Of a stretch of 64,000 bases of DNA, positions 27,066 through 35,859 are shown in pieces. Numbering within the stretch: position 1 is the stretch's first letter; each line of letters starts with the position of its first letter. The notes under the pieces are model-generated. The model made no database searches, was not told the DNA's origin, and was given only the letters and a program-made list of their open reading frames with translations. Source of the DNA: an uncultured Clostridia bacterium (GTDB lineage: Bacteria; Bacillota; Clostridia; Peptostreptococcales; Anaerovoracaceae). A program made the position numbers and the translations under genes. Location of the stretch: NCBI GenBank assembly GCA_934233735.1, contig CAKQGQ010000003.1, positions 62,001 through 126,000 of the forward strand. The letters run 5' to 3'.

Positions 27066-28352
27066 TTATTCCTCAATCAATACTTTCTTAATTACCTGAA
27101 CAAAATCTTTGTTTGTCTTCGTGTGTGCCAGATTATCGATAATCTCACTCGCCACTTCCTGAGAATCGCGGTTTGACATCGCTCTTCTCATCGCCCATAC
27201 AGCCTCGAGCTCATCCTGATCCATGAGAAGGTCTTCCCTTCTTGTTCCGGATTTATTCAGGCTGATTGCAGGGAAGATACGTTTTTCACTGAGTCTGCGG
27301 TCGAGATGAAGTTCCATATTGCCGGTACCCTTGAATTCTTCAAAGATTACATCATCCATACGGCTTCCCGTTTCAACAAGCGCAGTCGCTAAAATTGTAA
27401 TCGACCCACCTTCTTCCATCTTTCTTGCAGCACCGAAGAATTTTTTCGGTCTGTGGAGCGCGCCCGGGTCAAGTCCGCCGCTAAGGGTTCTTCCCGATGC
27501 CGGAACTACCATGTTGTACGCTCTGGCAAGTCTTGTAATGCTATCTAATAATATTACCACATCCTTGCCGTGTTCAACCAGACGCTGCGCTCTGGCAAGA
27601 ACCATTTCCGCCACTTTCACATGATGTGCCGGCAGTTCATCGAATGTCGAGTATATAACTTCGCCCTTCGTGAGGGAACGCTTCATATCCGTTACTTCTT
27701 CCGGTCTTTCATCGACTAAAAGCACGATGAGCTCGATTTCCGGATAATTCTTCTCGATTGCATGCGCGACTTTCTTTAAAAGAACCGTCTTTCCTGCTTT
27801 CGGCGGTGCCACAATCAAACCTCGCTGCCCTTTTCCGATTGGGGCAATCAAATCAATGAGTCTGGTCGAGAGTTCTCTGCTTCCGTCCTCAAGTCTAAGT
27901 CTTTCATAAGGGAACACCGGCGTCAGGTTATCGAAATCCGGTCTGCGGATTGCCACACCCGGCTCATCTCCGTTTACGGTCAATACATAAAGCAGCGCTC
28001 CGAATCTTTCGCCCTCTTTCGGCAGCCGCGTAATTCCTCTTATCTTATCTCCCGTTTTTAAGTTAAATCTGCGAATCTGCGTCGGAGATACATAGATGTC
28101 TTTTTCGCTCGTAAGGAAATTGGAAAATCTCAAAAATCCGAAATTGTTTTCTTCCTGAATTTCCAGAATACCTTCAACTTCCGGGCGTTCTTCTTTCGGC
28201 GGCTCCTTACGCTCCGCCTGTTCTTCCGCCACGCTCTCAGGTGCTTCAACCTCTTCCGGCTGCACCTCTGCTGCAGTTTCGACCTGTTCTTCTGCAGGCT
28301 CTGTTTTTATCTTTTCTTCAGAAATTTCTTCCGTTACTTTTTTTCTTGGCAT
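27066..28352 (-). CDS. rho: Transcription termination factor Rho
   Basis: 428 residues. Hexameric RNA helicase that ends transcription. ATG at 28352, 8 bases after AAGGTGAT; the longer frame is rejected. An acidic Glu/Pro/Val-rich N-terminal extension (~1-70) precedes the RNA-binding cold-shock-like domain ([19 protein letters not shown]). Walker A is [17 protein letters not shown] and Walker [16 protein letters not shown]. The Q-loop region is [29 protein letters not shown], within which GLDPGAL and KFFGAAR are hallmarks. Confidence 0.98.
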   Translation of the reverse strand: MPRKKVTEEISEEKIKTEPAEEQVETAAEVQPEEVEAPESVAEEQAERKEPPKEERPEVEGILEIQEENNFGFLRFSNFLTSEKDIYVSPTQIRRFNLKTGDKIRGITRLPKEGERFGALLYVLTVNGDEPGVAIRRPDFDNLTPVFPYERLRLEDGSRELSTRLIDLIAPIGKGQRGLIVAPPKAGKTVLLKKVAHAIEKNYPEIELIVLLVDERPEEVTDMKRSLTKGEVIYSTFDELPAHHVKVAEMVLARAQRLVEHGKDVVILLDSITRLARAYNMVVPASGRTLSGGLDPGALHRPKKFFGAARKMEEGGSITILATALVETGSRMDDVIFEEFKGTGNMELHLDRRLSEKRIFPAISLNKSGTRREDLLMDQDELEAVWAMRRAMSNRDSQEVASEIIDNLAHTKTNKDFVQVIKKVLIEE

Positions 28353-28454
28353 GGATATCACCTTTTGCAACGCTGAATTTCGCTGCACCTTTCATAGAAT
28401 TTAAAGAAATGCTAAACAAAATAGAATTATTACAAAATAGAATAACATATCAAT

Positions 28455-29363
28455 TTATTCTATACTTTTCACATCAAAAAAGCAAGTTTTTTTGTAGGCA
28501 GCAACCCACTTGCACGCACACTTATAAAACGCTTCCGCCGCGCCTGACAAAACCTCCCGGCTGCGGCACGCAATTCCTAAATCCCGATATCCCGGCGGCT
28601 CAAGCGGCACCGCTTTTATCTTTCGCGAAAAACCCTCGAGCATCATCATGGACATGAGGCTCGTCCCAAGCCCCTGCTCAACCATGGCAATCACGGCATG
28701 GTCGTCGCTCTCCATGAATCGTGCGTCGGGCTCAATTCTGTTTTGATTCAAAATTGCGGTAATTTCGTCCTCGACGCCCTCATTGAGCGCAATATACGGC
28801 AGTTCCGGCAGCATGGTGATTGGAAACTTCGGAAGCGATGCGAGCGGATCGTCCTCTGCAAAAATACTTACAATCGGATCCCGGTACAAAAAATCCGCCT
28901 CAAGTTCCGGCTTCGTCGGATACGCAACGAAACCCACATCGACACGCCCGTCGGAAATCCAGCTGACAATCTGTGCATCCGTTCCGTGCAGGAGTTCAAA
29001 ACGGATTCCCGGGTGTTTGTCGTGAAATTCTTTAATAATCCCCGGAAGCCACTGTGCTGAAACGCTGTTGAAGGTCCCGACCCGAATGAGTCCGTCCCGC
29101 AATCCGTTGATTTCGTCTATGTGCTCTGCCAGTCTTCTTTGGTCGTGAAGCACCGTCCGAATATCGGGAAGCAGCCTCTCCCCCTCCGGGGTAAGCTGTA
29201 CGCCGTTACGCCCTCTCATGAGAAGGCGCACACCCCATTCCTCTTCCAGAGAGCTCAGCGCCCGCGTAAGCCCGGACTGGCTGTACCCCAGTTCTTCCGC
29301 TGCCTGCGTCATTGTGCCCACCTCGACAGCCTTTACAAATGCCTCATATTGTCCGAAATTCAT
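28455..29363 (-). CDS. LysR-family transcriptional regulator
   Basis: 302 residues. N-terminal winged helix-turn-helix (FVKAVEVGTMTQAAEELGYSQSGLTRALSSLEEEWGVRLL, ~9-47), then a linker helix and a periplasmic-binding-protein-like effector domain (~90-295). It is divergent from the dimethylargininase gene at 29495, with 131 bases between the starts, so it probably controls that gene. AAAAC-TTGC-GTTTT at about 29407-29419 could be part of its operator. Confidence 0.92.
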   Translation of the reverse strand: MNFGQYEAFVKAVEVGTMTQAAEELGYSQSGLTRALSSLEEEWGVRLLMRGRNGVQLTPEGERLLPDIRTVLHDQRRLAEHIDEINGLRDGLIRVGTFNSVSAQWLPGIIKEFHDKHPGIRFELLHGTDAQIVSWISDGRVDVGFVAYPTKPELEADFLYRDPIVSIFAEDDPLASLPKFPITMLPELPYIALNEGVEDEITAILNQNRIEPDARFMESDDHAVIAMVEQGLGTSLMSMMMLEGFSRKIKAVPLEPPGYRDLGIACRSREVLSGAAEAFYKCACKWVAAYKKTCFFDVKSIE

Positions 29364-29416
29364 TTCGCAGCCTCCATATATGCGTATTTATCATGGAAAA
29401 CATGAAAAACTTGCGT

Positions 29417-29445
29417 TTTACAAATCTTTAATTTTATTATATGCT
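29417..29445 (+). promoter_or_regulatory. Candidate promoter of the dimethylargininase gene
   Basis: TTTACA (29417-29422), a 17-base spacer and TATGCT (29440-29445). The weak -10 box would fit a LysR-activated promoter. Confidence 0.4.
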
Positions 29446-29494
29446 ATGGACATAAAAAGTCAAACAAAATTCTTTTCGAGGAGGGATATATCCA

Positions 29495-30268
29495 ATGTTT
29501 ACAAAAGCAATTACGAAAAAGCCTTGCAAGGCACTCATCAACGGTATTTCAACCGCGCAGTTCGGTGAGGGCACACCGGATTACGAAAAAGCTGTCAAGC
29601 AGCACGATAAATATGTGGAAACGCTCAGAAGCCTCGGACTTGAAGTAACCGACCTTGAGGCGGATGAAAGATTCCCGGATTCCTGCTTCGTTGAAGACCC
29701 TGCGGTTGTCATGGAACGCTGCGCAATCATCACAAACCCTGCAACGGACTCCAGAAATGCCGAAAAGTTTGAAATCATCAAGACCATTCGGAAATTCTAT
29801 GACGAAGAACAGATTTTCCATATCGAAGCACCGGGCACTTTAGAGGGCGGCGATGTTATGAGAGTCGGCGATCATTTCTATGTAGGGCTTTCAGACAGAA
29901 CCAACGCAGAAGGCGCAAAGCAGTTCAATGGCATCGTAACAAAGTTCGGTTACACATCATCCACAGTACCTGTAACAGAGGGACTTCACCTCAAGGATTT
30001 CGCTATCTATCTGGAAAACAACAATATGCTTGTTACGGAAACGATGAACAAAGAAGAAGCATTTAAAGGCTTTAACCGTTTCGTGGTTGATGCGGACGAG
30101 CTTTATGCAGTCAACAGCCTGAATATCAACGGCACGGTTCTCGTACCTGCAGGCTATCCGAAAACGCAGAAAATCATCGAAGACCTCGGCTACCCTGTAA
30201 TCCTCATGGATACAAACGAATTCCGTTTAATTGACGGAAGCCTTACCTGCTTATCATTGAGATTTTAA
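29495..30268 (+). CDS. Dimethylarginine dimethylaminohydrolase-like enzyme
   Basis: 257 residues. Amidinotransferase-superfamily hydrolase; relatives convert methylated arginines or arginine to citrulline. Visible signature residues: the FPDSCFVEDPAVV guanidine-binding stretch, GTLEGGDVMRVGDHFYVGLS, the His in TEGLHLKDFAIYL and the nucleophile Cys in DGSLTCLSLRF near the C-terminus. RBS GAGGAGGG upstream. Single-gene unit with its own terminator; the divergent LysR is the likely regulator. Substrate (dimethylarginine, arginine or another guanidine) is not certain. Confidence 0.9.
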   Translation: MFTKAITKKPCKALINGISTAQFGEGTPDYEKAVKQHDKYVETLRSLGLEVTDLEADERFPDSCFVEDPAVVMERCAIITNPATDSRNAEKFEIIKTIRKFYDEEQIFHIEAPGTLEGGDVMRVGDHFYVGLSDRTNAEGAKQFNGIVTKFGYTSSTVPVTEGLHLKDFAIYLENNNMLVTETMNKEEAFKGFNRFVVDADELYAVNSLNINGTVLVPAGYPKTQKIIEDLGYPVILMDTNEFRLIDGSLTCLSLRF

Positions 30269-30281
30269 TCTTTATTTACCG

Positions 30282-30310
30282 AAAAAGCTCCCGGCGGTGG
30301 GAGCTTTTTT
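30282..30310 (+). terminator. Terminator of the dimethylargininase gene
   Basis: AAAGCTCCC pairs with GGGAGCTTT around a short loop, followed by a T-run, starting 14 bases after the stop. Confidence 0.9.
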
Positions 30311-30312
30311 CA

Positions 30313-30339
30313 TAAAAACAGAGGACCGAAGTCCTCTGA
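30313..30339 (-). terminator. Terminator of hbd
   Basis: CAGAGGAC-TTCG-GTCCTCTG with a UUCG tetraloop, followed by TTTTT on the minus strand, 12 bases after the hbd stop. Confidence 0.92.
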
Positions 30340-30351
30340 AAAAATCAATTT

Positions 30352-31200
30352 TTATTTGCTGTAGTCGTAGAAGCCTACGCCGGTCTTTCTTCCGAGCTTG
30401 CCTGCTCTTACCATCTTTCTAAGTAAAACATGTGCTCTGTACTTCGGATCACCGTATTCGTGATAAAGTACATCCATGATAGCAAGGCATACATCAAGTC
30501 CGATAAGGTCACCTAATTCCAGAGGTCCCATCGGGTGGTTAGCACCAAGCTTCATAGCTGTGTCGATGCCCTTAGCATCTGCAACGCCGTCAGCAAGGAT
30601 TCCAACGCCTTCGTTGATCATAGGAATTAAGATTCTGTTTACAACGAATCCCGGAGCTTCTGCAACTTCTACAGGAGTCTTTCCCAATTTTTCTGTTAAA
30701 GCAAGGATTGTTGCTTTCGTTTCTTCGGATGTAGTCAGTCCCTTGATGATTTCAACAAGCTTCATTGCAGGAACCGGGTTAAAGAAGTGCATTCCGATAA
30801 CCTTGTCAGGTCTTCCTGTTGCTGCTGCGATTTCAGTAATGGACAGGGAAGATGTGTTTGTAGCAATGATTGTTTCCGGCTTGCAAAGCTTGTCGAGTTC
30901 TGCGAACAGAGCCTTCTTTGCTTCCATATCTTCTGTTGCGGCTTCGATTACAAGGTCAGCGTCAGCGATGATGTTGATGTCTGTAGAGCCGTGAATTCTT
31001 CCGAAAACTTCTGCAGCTTCATCAGCAGTCATTCTTTCCTTAGCAACCATCTTGTCTAAGTTCTTCTTAACTGTTGCAAGACCCTTTTCAATGGAAGTTT
31101 CTCTTCTTGCTCTCATTACTACTTCATAACCGTTCTGTGCTAAAACCTGAATGATTCCGGCACCCATAGTACCTGTACCTAATACACCAATCTTTTTCAT
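30352..31200 (-). CDS. hbd: 3-hydroxybutyryl-CoA dehydrogenase
   Basis: 282 residues, the usual length. Reduces acetoacetyl-CoA to 3-hydroxybutyryl-CoA in butyrate formation. Rossmann motif [17 protein letters not shown] at the N-terminus, catalytic His in [16 protein letters not shown], and the Asn/Asp-rich [15 protein letters not shown] in the C-terminal domain. ATG after AAGGAGG. It is a single gene here, apart from the usual crt-bcd-etf neighbours. A Rex-like operator lies just downstream of its -10 box. Confidence 0.97.
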   Translation of the reverse strand: MKKIGVLGTGTMGAGIIQVLAQNGYEVVMRARRETSIEKGLATVKKNLDKMVAKERMTADEAAEVFGRIHGSTDINIIADADLVIEAATEDMEAKKALFAELDKLCKPETIIATNTSSLSITEIAAATGRPDKVIGMHFFNPVPAMKLVEIIKGLTTSEETKATILALTEKLGKTPVEVAEAPGFVVNRILIPMINEGVGILADGVADAKGIDTAMKLGANHPMGPLELGDLIGLDVCLAIMDVLYHEYGDPKYRAHVLLRKMVRAGKLGRKTGVGFYDYSK

Positions 31201-31244
31201 TTAAAATGCCTCCTTAAGATATTACAATCAAATTTATTTTATTT

Positions 31245-31262
31245 TTGTTAAAAAATTAACTT
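31245..31262. promoter_or_regulatory. Rex-like operator of hbd
   Basis: TTGTTAAAAAATTAACTT compares with the Rex consensus TTGTTAA-N4-TTAACAA: one arm perfect, the other 5 of 7. A TATAAT -10 box on the minus strand at 31276-31281 would put this site at about +7 to +24, where a bound NADH-sensing Rex would block transcription. The rest of the 31201-31519 gap is very AT-rich. Confidence 0.65.
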
Positions 31263-31519
31263 TGACTATGCCTTAATTATACCACAAAAAAACAAAAAGA
31301 AAAGCCCTTTACCGATAAAACTTATGTTTTTTTTGCGGTGCGAAAAAAAGACTGCCAAAGAAAGCAGGCTCTTCGTTAAGTTTCCGCAAAGATTCTCTAA
31401 ATCCACTATATTTTTCGGTATTTTTATGTCAAACTTGTAATGTGTTGAAAGTGTTATAAATAGAAAGTTAAAGTGTATCTCAATGTTCAATTTGTATTTG
31501 ATAAAAGGAGGAACGAACG

Positions 31520-31927
31520 ATGGAAGTTTCTGCACAGAAATGCCTCGGTCGAAATTTGAAGCTGTTGAGGGCAAGCAGGGACATCAATCAAAGTGATATG
31601 GCTGACCTGATAGGTCTGACCCGCTCATCATACACGCAGTATGAGCTCGGCAACCGAATTCCCGACGCGGAAACGCTGTATATTATAGCGAAATTTTTCC
31701 GAATTCGGATGGACCTGCTTTTCGAACCCGAGAAAGCAAAATTTCTAAGTGAAGTCGCTTATTCCAGAACGCACGGCGAAAATGATGAAAAACTCATGGA
31801 GAATTACAGGCAGATGTCTCCTTTCTCGAAAGGTCGTCTGATTGAATTTTCTGAAAAACTGGTCGAATGGGATAAGATTAAAGAAAACAACTTAAAAGCG
31901 CTGGAAGGACGCCGCCAAGTGGATTGA
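31520..31927 (+). CDS. XRE-family HTH regulator
   Basis: 135 residues. Cro/C1-type HTH at ~9-64 (NLKLLRASRDINQSDMADLIG, LTRSSYTQYELGNRIPDAETLYIIAKFFRI), then a helical tail (~75-135) of unknown role, which may mediate dimerisation. ATG after AAAAGGAGG. Divergent from hbd with 319 bases between starts; no clear palindrome of its own was found there. Its targets are unknown. Confidence 0.85.
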   Translation: MEVSAQKCLGRNLKLLRASRDINQSDMADLIGLTRSSYTQYELGNRIPDAETLYIIAKFFRIRMDLLFEPEKAKFLSEVAYSRTHGENDEKLMENYRQMSPFSKGRLIEFSEKLVEWDKIKENNLKALEGRRQVD

Positions 31928-31955
31928 CTCTCCCCACTTGGCGGTTGGTTTTTTC
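31911..31955 (+). terminator. Terminator overlapping the end of the XRE gene
   Basis: CCGCCAAGTGG pairs with CCACTTGGCGG, followed by TTGGTTTTTT. The XRE stop codon lies in the loop, so the gene's last codons form the stem. It may also serve the converging DUF1846 gene. Confidence 0.85.
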
Positions 31956-31967
31956 TATGTAAAATTT

Positions 31968-33479
31968 TTATGCGAAATAAAGATTCGTCGTCAAATATTC
32001 CGGATCACAGGTAACATCAATGCCCATGTTTCTGAGCGTCTGCTCGTCGCGTTCGCTGAGAATCGCTGTACAGTGAGCCTTGCATCCGTTGAGCTGTTCA
32101 AGCATTTTTACTGCCTTTTCTGCGCAGGAATTTGTTTCTGCAGAAATCGAAAGTGCTGTAAGGATTTCTTCCACATTGAGGCTTGTCCGGTCGTGGTGCA
32201 GGATTTCGCCTTTCAGCTGCTGAATGCTGTTAAAAACATTCGGTGCGATTACATATAAATCATCCGGAATGCCTGCAATTTTCTTAATCGCATTCAGGAG
32301 AGCTGCGCCTGCGGCAACCATCCTGCGGCTGCTTCTTCCGGTGATAATGTTTCCGTCCGGCATTTCGATTGCCATAACAACGACATTCAAATATTTCTTA
32401 TTCAGATTGCGCTTTGCTTCCGCATACTCTCTCGCCGGAATCACAACGCATCTATCTTCTTCAGAGGCACCGACTTCTTTCATAAGGAGTTCCGAGCGTT
32501 CCAGTGCTTCCTCAGTAATTTTTCCTTTTTTATAGTCACATTTCGCGATCATGAATCTGCGGATAATTTCCTGAATGGAGGCTTCTTTCACCGCCTCATC
32601 GTCCGTAATACAGAATCCGACGCGGTTGACACCCATATCAGTCGGCGACTGATATTCCGATTCTCCCGTAATCTTTTCAATAATTCTTTTGACTACCGGG
32701 AAAACTTCAAGGTCACGGTTATAGTTGACCGCCATTTCGCCGTGTGCTTCCAGATGATAAGAGTCGATCATATTGACATCTTTCAGGTCCGCGGTCGCTG
32801 CCTCATATGCAATATTTACAGGATGTTTGAGCGGAATGTTCCAGATTGGGAAGGTCTCAAATTTCGCATAGCGAACCTTCGTGCCGCGTTTGTATTCGTG
32901 GTAAAGCTGAGAAAGACAGGTCGCAAGCTTTCCGCTTCCGCCGCCCGGTCCTGTTACAACCACGAGCGGTTTCGTCACTTCAATGTACGGGTTTGCCCCG
33001 TAACCCTCTTCGCTTACGATGGTCTCCACATCCGTTGGATAGCCTTTGGTATAAAAATGTTTATAGGTTTTGATGTCTCTTCTTTCTAATTTGTTGATAA
33101 ACATATTTACCGCCGGAGCGTCTTCATAACGCGTAACGACAACGCTGTTAATCTTCAAATCATGTTTTCTGAAAATATCAATCAGTCTCAGAACTTCCAA
33201 ATCATATGTGATTCCAAAGTCCTGTCTTGTCTTGCTGTTGATAATGTCCCCCGAATAAATACAGATGATGATTTCTGCCTGATCCTTCATTCTCTGCAAA
33301 AGCTTAATCTTCGCATTCTCATCAAATCCCGGCAGCACGCGCATAGCATGCTTATCGTGAACCAGCTTGCCGCCGAATTCCAGATACAGCCTTTCGCTGT
33401 TGCCTGCATTTATCCTTTCTAAAATATACTTGGACTGCTCCTCGATATATTTTTCCGCATCAAAACCTTTTTTGTTCAT
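31968..33479 (-). CDS. DUF1846 family protein
   Basis: 503 residues. Conserved cytoplasmic family found in Firmicutes and anaerobes, without a settled reaction. P-loop-like [26 protein letters not shown] (~180-205) suggests nucleotide binding; the opening [14 protein letters not shown] and [19 protein letters not shown] are typical. The ATG at 33479 follows GAGG; a GTG three codons upstream is rejected. It is preceded 25 bases upstream by the DUF1934 gene. Confidence 0.9.
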   Translation of the reverse strand: MNKKGFDAEKYIEEQSKYILERINAGNSERLYLEFGGKLVHDKHAMRVLPGFDENAKIKLLQRMKDQAEIIICIYSGDIINSKTRQDFGITYDLEVLRLIDIFRKHDLKINSVVVTRYEDAPAVNMFINKLERRDIKTYKHFYTKGYPTDVETIVSEEGYGANPYIEVTKPLVVVTGPGGGSGKLATCLSQLYHEYKRGTKVRYAKFETFPIWNIPLKHPVNIAYEAATADLKDVNMIDSYHLEAHGEMAVNYNRDLEVFPVVKRIIEKITGESEYQSPTDMGVNRVGFCITDDEAVKEASIQEIIRRFMIAKCDYKKGKITEEALERSELLMKEVGASEEDRCVVIPAREYAEAKRNLNKKYLNVVVMAIEMPDGNIITGRSSRRMVAAGAALLNAIKKIAGIPDDLYVIAPNVFNSIQQLKGEILHHDRTSLNVEEILTALSISAETNSCAEKAVKMLEQLNGCKAHCTAILSERDEQTLRNMGIDVTCDPEYLTTNLYFA

Positions 33480-33504
33480 TTCCTTCACCTCGTCTTCCTT
33501 CTGT

Positions 33505-33930
33505 CTATAGTATATCTATGTTTAATTGGTTTTTTCCCTCTGCCAGCCCTTCCAGACTGACATTATATTCGATACTGATATGTCCGCTTCCGTTTTCTTT
33601 ATCCATGTCACAGTTGACCGCTCCGGTTACAACTTCGACATCCATCGGTCCATATGGCGTCTCGTAGGTGCTTCCGAAACGCTTTCCTTTTTCAAAATAA
33701 AGCTCGCTGCGATAACCTTCTGTCCCGACTCTGCGCATCAGCACCGTATCATCTTTGACCTTCAGAGTGGTTTTGCATCCTATCATGCCCGAAAGCTCAC
33801 TTTCGTCGTAAATGACATAAACCGAATCATCGCGAAGATAAAATCTCCCCTCGGTCACGAACTCCATCTGCACTTCTTCTTTGTCCGCATAGGACTGTTT
33901 ACCTGTTATTTTTAGCGTTATATCTTTCAT
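33505..33930 (-). CDS. DUF1934 (YwiB-like) beta-barrel protein
   Basis: 141 residues from the ATG at 33930, which lies inside the end of ddl (32-base overlap in another frame). Lipocalin-like beta strands are visible: [32 protein letters not shown], then [17 protein letters not shown] and [13 protein letters not shown]. The YwiB family has unknown function. A longer in-frame start at 33954 lacks an RBS. Confidence 0.85.
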   Translation of the reverse strand: MKDITLKITGKQSYADKEEVQMEFVTEGRFYLRDDSVYVIYDESELSGMIGCKTTLKVKDDTVLMRRVGTEGYRSELYFEKGKRFGSTYETPYGPMDVEVVTGAVNCDMDKENGSGHISIEYNVSLEGLAEGKNQLNIDIL

Positions 33931-34945
33931 ATCCCAGCTCGATAATCCTTTCAATTGTATCCGGGTATTTCACGCCTGCCGCCTCCCAAAGAAGCGGGAA
34001 CATGCTAAAATTCGTAAATCCCGGAATTGTGTTTATTTCATTCAGATACAGCTTTCCCGTATCCCGGTCGATGAAGAAGTCCACCCTGGCGAAGCCTTCG
34101 CCGTCAATTGCCGTATAAGCTTTGCAGGCATATTCTCTGATCTGCTTTCTCATTTCCGGGGAAATATCCGCCGGAATACATAGCTTCGACGCTCCTCCGT
34201 CCAGATATTTCGCAGTGTAATCGTAAAACTCCGCCGATGGCAGGATTTCTCCGACTTCCGCGGCCTTCGGCTCTTCATTTCCTAAAATCCCCGTTTCAAG
34301 CTCTCTGCAGTTTATGTATTCTTCGACAATAATCCGTTTGTCGTATTGCAACGCAAGCTCCAGCGCCTTTTCCAATTCGCTTCGGTCAGACGCTTTACTG
34401 ATGCCCACGCTGGAGCCCATATTCGCCGGCTTGACAAAGCTCGGATAGCCAAGCTTTTTTTCTACTTCGTTGAGAACGCTTTGCGGATCTTTTTCGTATT
34501 CGCTCTTCATAACAGCAGCATGCCTGCAAATCGGAAGTCCGTTTTTTTCAAATACATCCTTTGCGAGCAGTTTATCCATCGCTACCGCAGACGCAAGAAC
34601 GCCGCAGCCCCCGTAGGGAATATCCATCATCTCGAAAAATCCCTGAATTTTCCCGTCTTCGCAGTACGGGCCATGCATAATCGGCAGGGCAAAATCGATG
34701 ACCTCCTTCAGCTTCCCCGGATTAAAAGGCTTCGCGCTCTCAAGCCAGCTTCCGTTTTCAATCTCCTCCGCTGTTCCGTCGAAAATTTTCCATTCGCCGG
34801 CTTTCGTAATTCCAAGGTAAATCAATTCATATTTTTCTTTGTTCACTGCGCCGATAACCGATGCCGCTGAAAGCAGCGACACCTCATGCTCGCCGGACTT
34901 GCCTCCGAATATGATTCCAAGTCTTGTTTTCTTTCCTTCTGTCAT
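33899..34945 (-). CDS. ddl: D-alanine--D-alanine ligase
   Basis: 348 residues. ATP-dependent joining of two D-alanines for peptidoglycan precursors. ATP-grasp features: IIFGGKSGEHEVSLLSAASV at the N-terminus, FVKPANMGSSVGISKA, ARVDFFIDRDTGKLYLNEINTIPGFTNFSMFP near the C-terminus. The Lys-Tyr region needed for D-Ala specificity rather than D-lactate is of Ddl type (YDYTAKYLDG). It overlaps hslO by four bases. The D-alanine supplier alr is far away at 57874-59010. Confidence 0.97.
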   Translation of the reverse strand: MTEGKKTRLGIIFGGKSGEHEVSLLSAASVIGAVNKEKYELIYLGITKAGEWKIFDGTAEEIENGSWLESAKPFNPGKLKEVIDFALPIMHGPYCEDGKIQGFFEMMDIPYGGCGVLASAVAMDKLLAKDVFEKNGLPICRHAAVMKSEYEKDPQSVLNEVEKKLGYPSFVKPANMGSSVGISKASDRSELEKALELALQYDKRIIVEEYINCRELETGILGNEEPKAAEVGEILPSAEFYDYTAKYLDGGASKLCIPADISPEMRKQIREYACKAYTAIDGEGFARVDFFIDRDTGKLYLNEINTIPGFTNFSMFPLLWEAAGVKYPDTIERIIELGYERYNAKNNR

Positions 34946-35859
34946 TTTACAGCCTCCAAAATTCTCTCCAGATGTTCCTTATCAAAATGGTATTTTTTGC
35001 AGCAGAACTGACATACGAGTTCCGCCTGCCCGTCTTCTTCAATAATGTCCGTCAAATCTTTTTCGCCGATCGTCATAAGCACCTTTTCAAGTCTTTCTTC
35101 GGAGCAGTCGCAATGCCATCTCATTTCTTTGAATTCCAGCGTTTCTACCTGATATTCCTCCGGCATCTGTGCGAAGATGCGGTCCATCATCGCCTGAAGT
35201 ACGCCTTCGTCCGACTTTCCGTGGTTTTCAGAAACTGCTTCTTCCACGAGCGTTGTAATCGGCGGAAGCTTCTCGAGCATTGCCTCCAGCGCGTCAATGG
35301 ACTCTTCCGCCGCGTTTGGCAGCATCTGTATAATCATGCCGCCCGCAGCCGCAATGGTGTAATCCATGTCGACTTTCACGCCGAGTGAAATTGCCGAGTT
35401 CTGCTGCTCCGATATAAAATAATATGCAGTAAGGTCGTCCGCAATTTCTCCGTCAACCAAAGCGATTGTGCCGACATAAGGTTCTCTGAGGCCGAGGTCC
35501 TTAATCACCGTGAGTTCGCCGATGCCTAAAGAGCCGCCAACATCGAGTTTTCCTTCCTTTGTCAGCGGAAGGTCAACATCCGGATTTGCAATGTACCCCT
35601 TCACATCGCCGTTTGCCGTCGCCGTCGCCAGAATCTGTTTCGCTGGTCCATCACCTTTAAACAGAACGGTTAGCTTATCGCTGTCATTCTTTAAAAGCAG
35701 TCCCATCAGCCCTGCTCCGGTCAGCACTCTTCCAAGTCCTGCCGATGCAAGCGGCGTTGTATCGTGAATTTTTCTTGCCTCCTCGACGATATCGGTCGAA
35801 ATTGTCAAATAAACTCTGAACGATCCACTATGGTCAATGCCTGTAATTACTTTGCTCAT
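34942..35859 (-). CDS. hslO: Hsp33 redox-regulated chaperone
   Basis: 305 residues. Holding chaperone activated by oxidation. The four zinc-binding cysteines are in MRWHCDCSEERL and VCQFCCKKYHF near the C-terminus. Core region includes TGAGLMGLLLKNDSDKLTVLFKGDGPAKQI. It overlaps the 3' end of the phosphoglucomutase gene by 26 bases and ddl by four, so translational coupling is likely. Confidence 0.96.
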   Translation of the reverse strand: MSKVITGIDHSGSFRVYLTISTDIVEEARKIHDTTPLASAGLGRVLTGAGLMGLLLKNDSDKLTVLFKGDGPAKQILATATANGDVKGYIANPDVDLPLTKEGKLDVGGSLGIGELTVIKDLGLREPYVGTIALVDGEIADDLTAYYFISEQQNSAISLGVKVDMDYTIAAAGGMIIQMLPNAAEESIDALEAMLEKLPPITTLVEEAVSENHGKSDEGVLQAMMDRIFAQMPEEYQVETLEFKEMRWHCDCSEERLEKVLMTIGEKDLTDIIEEDGQAELVCQFCCKKYHFDKEHLERILEAVK

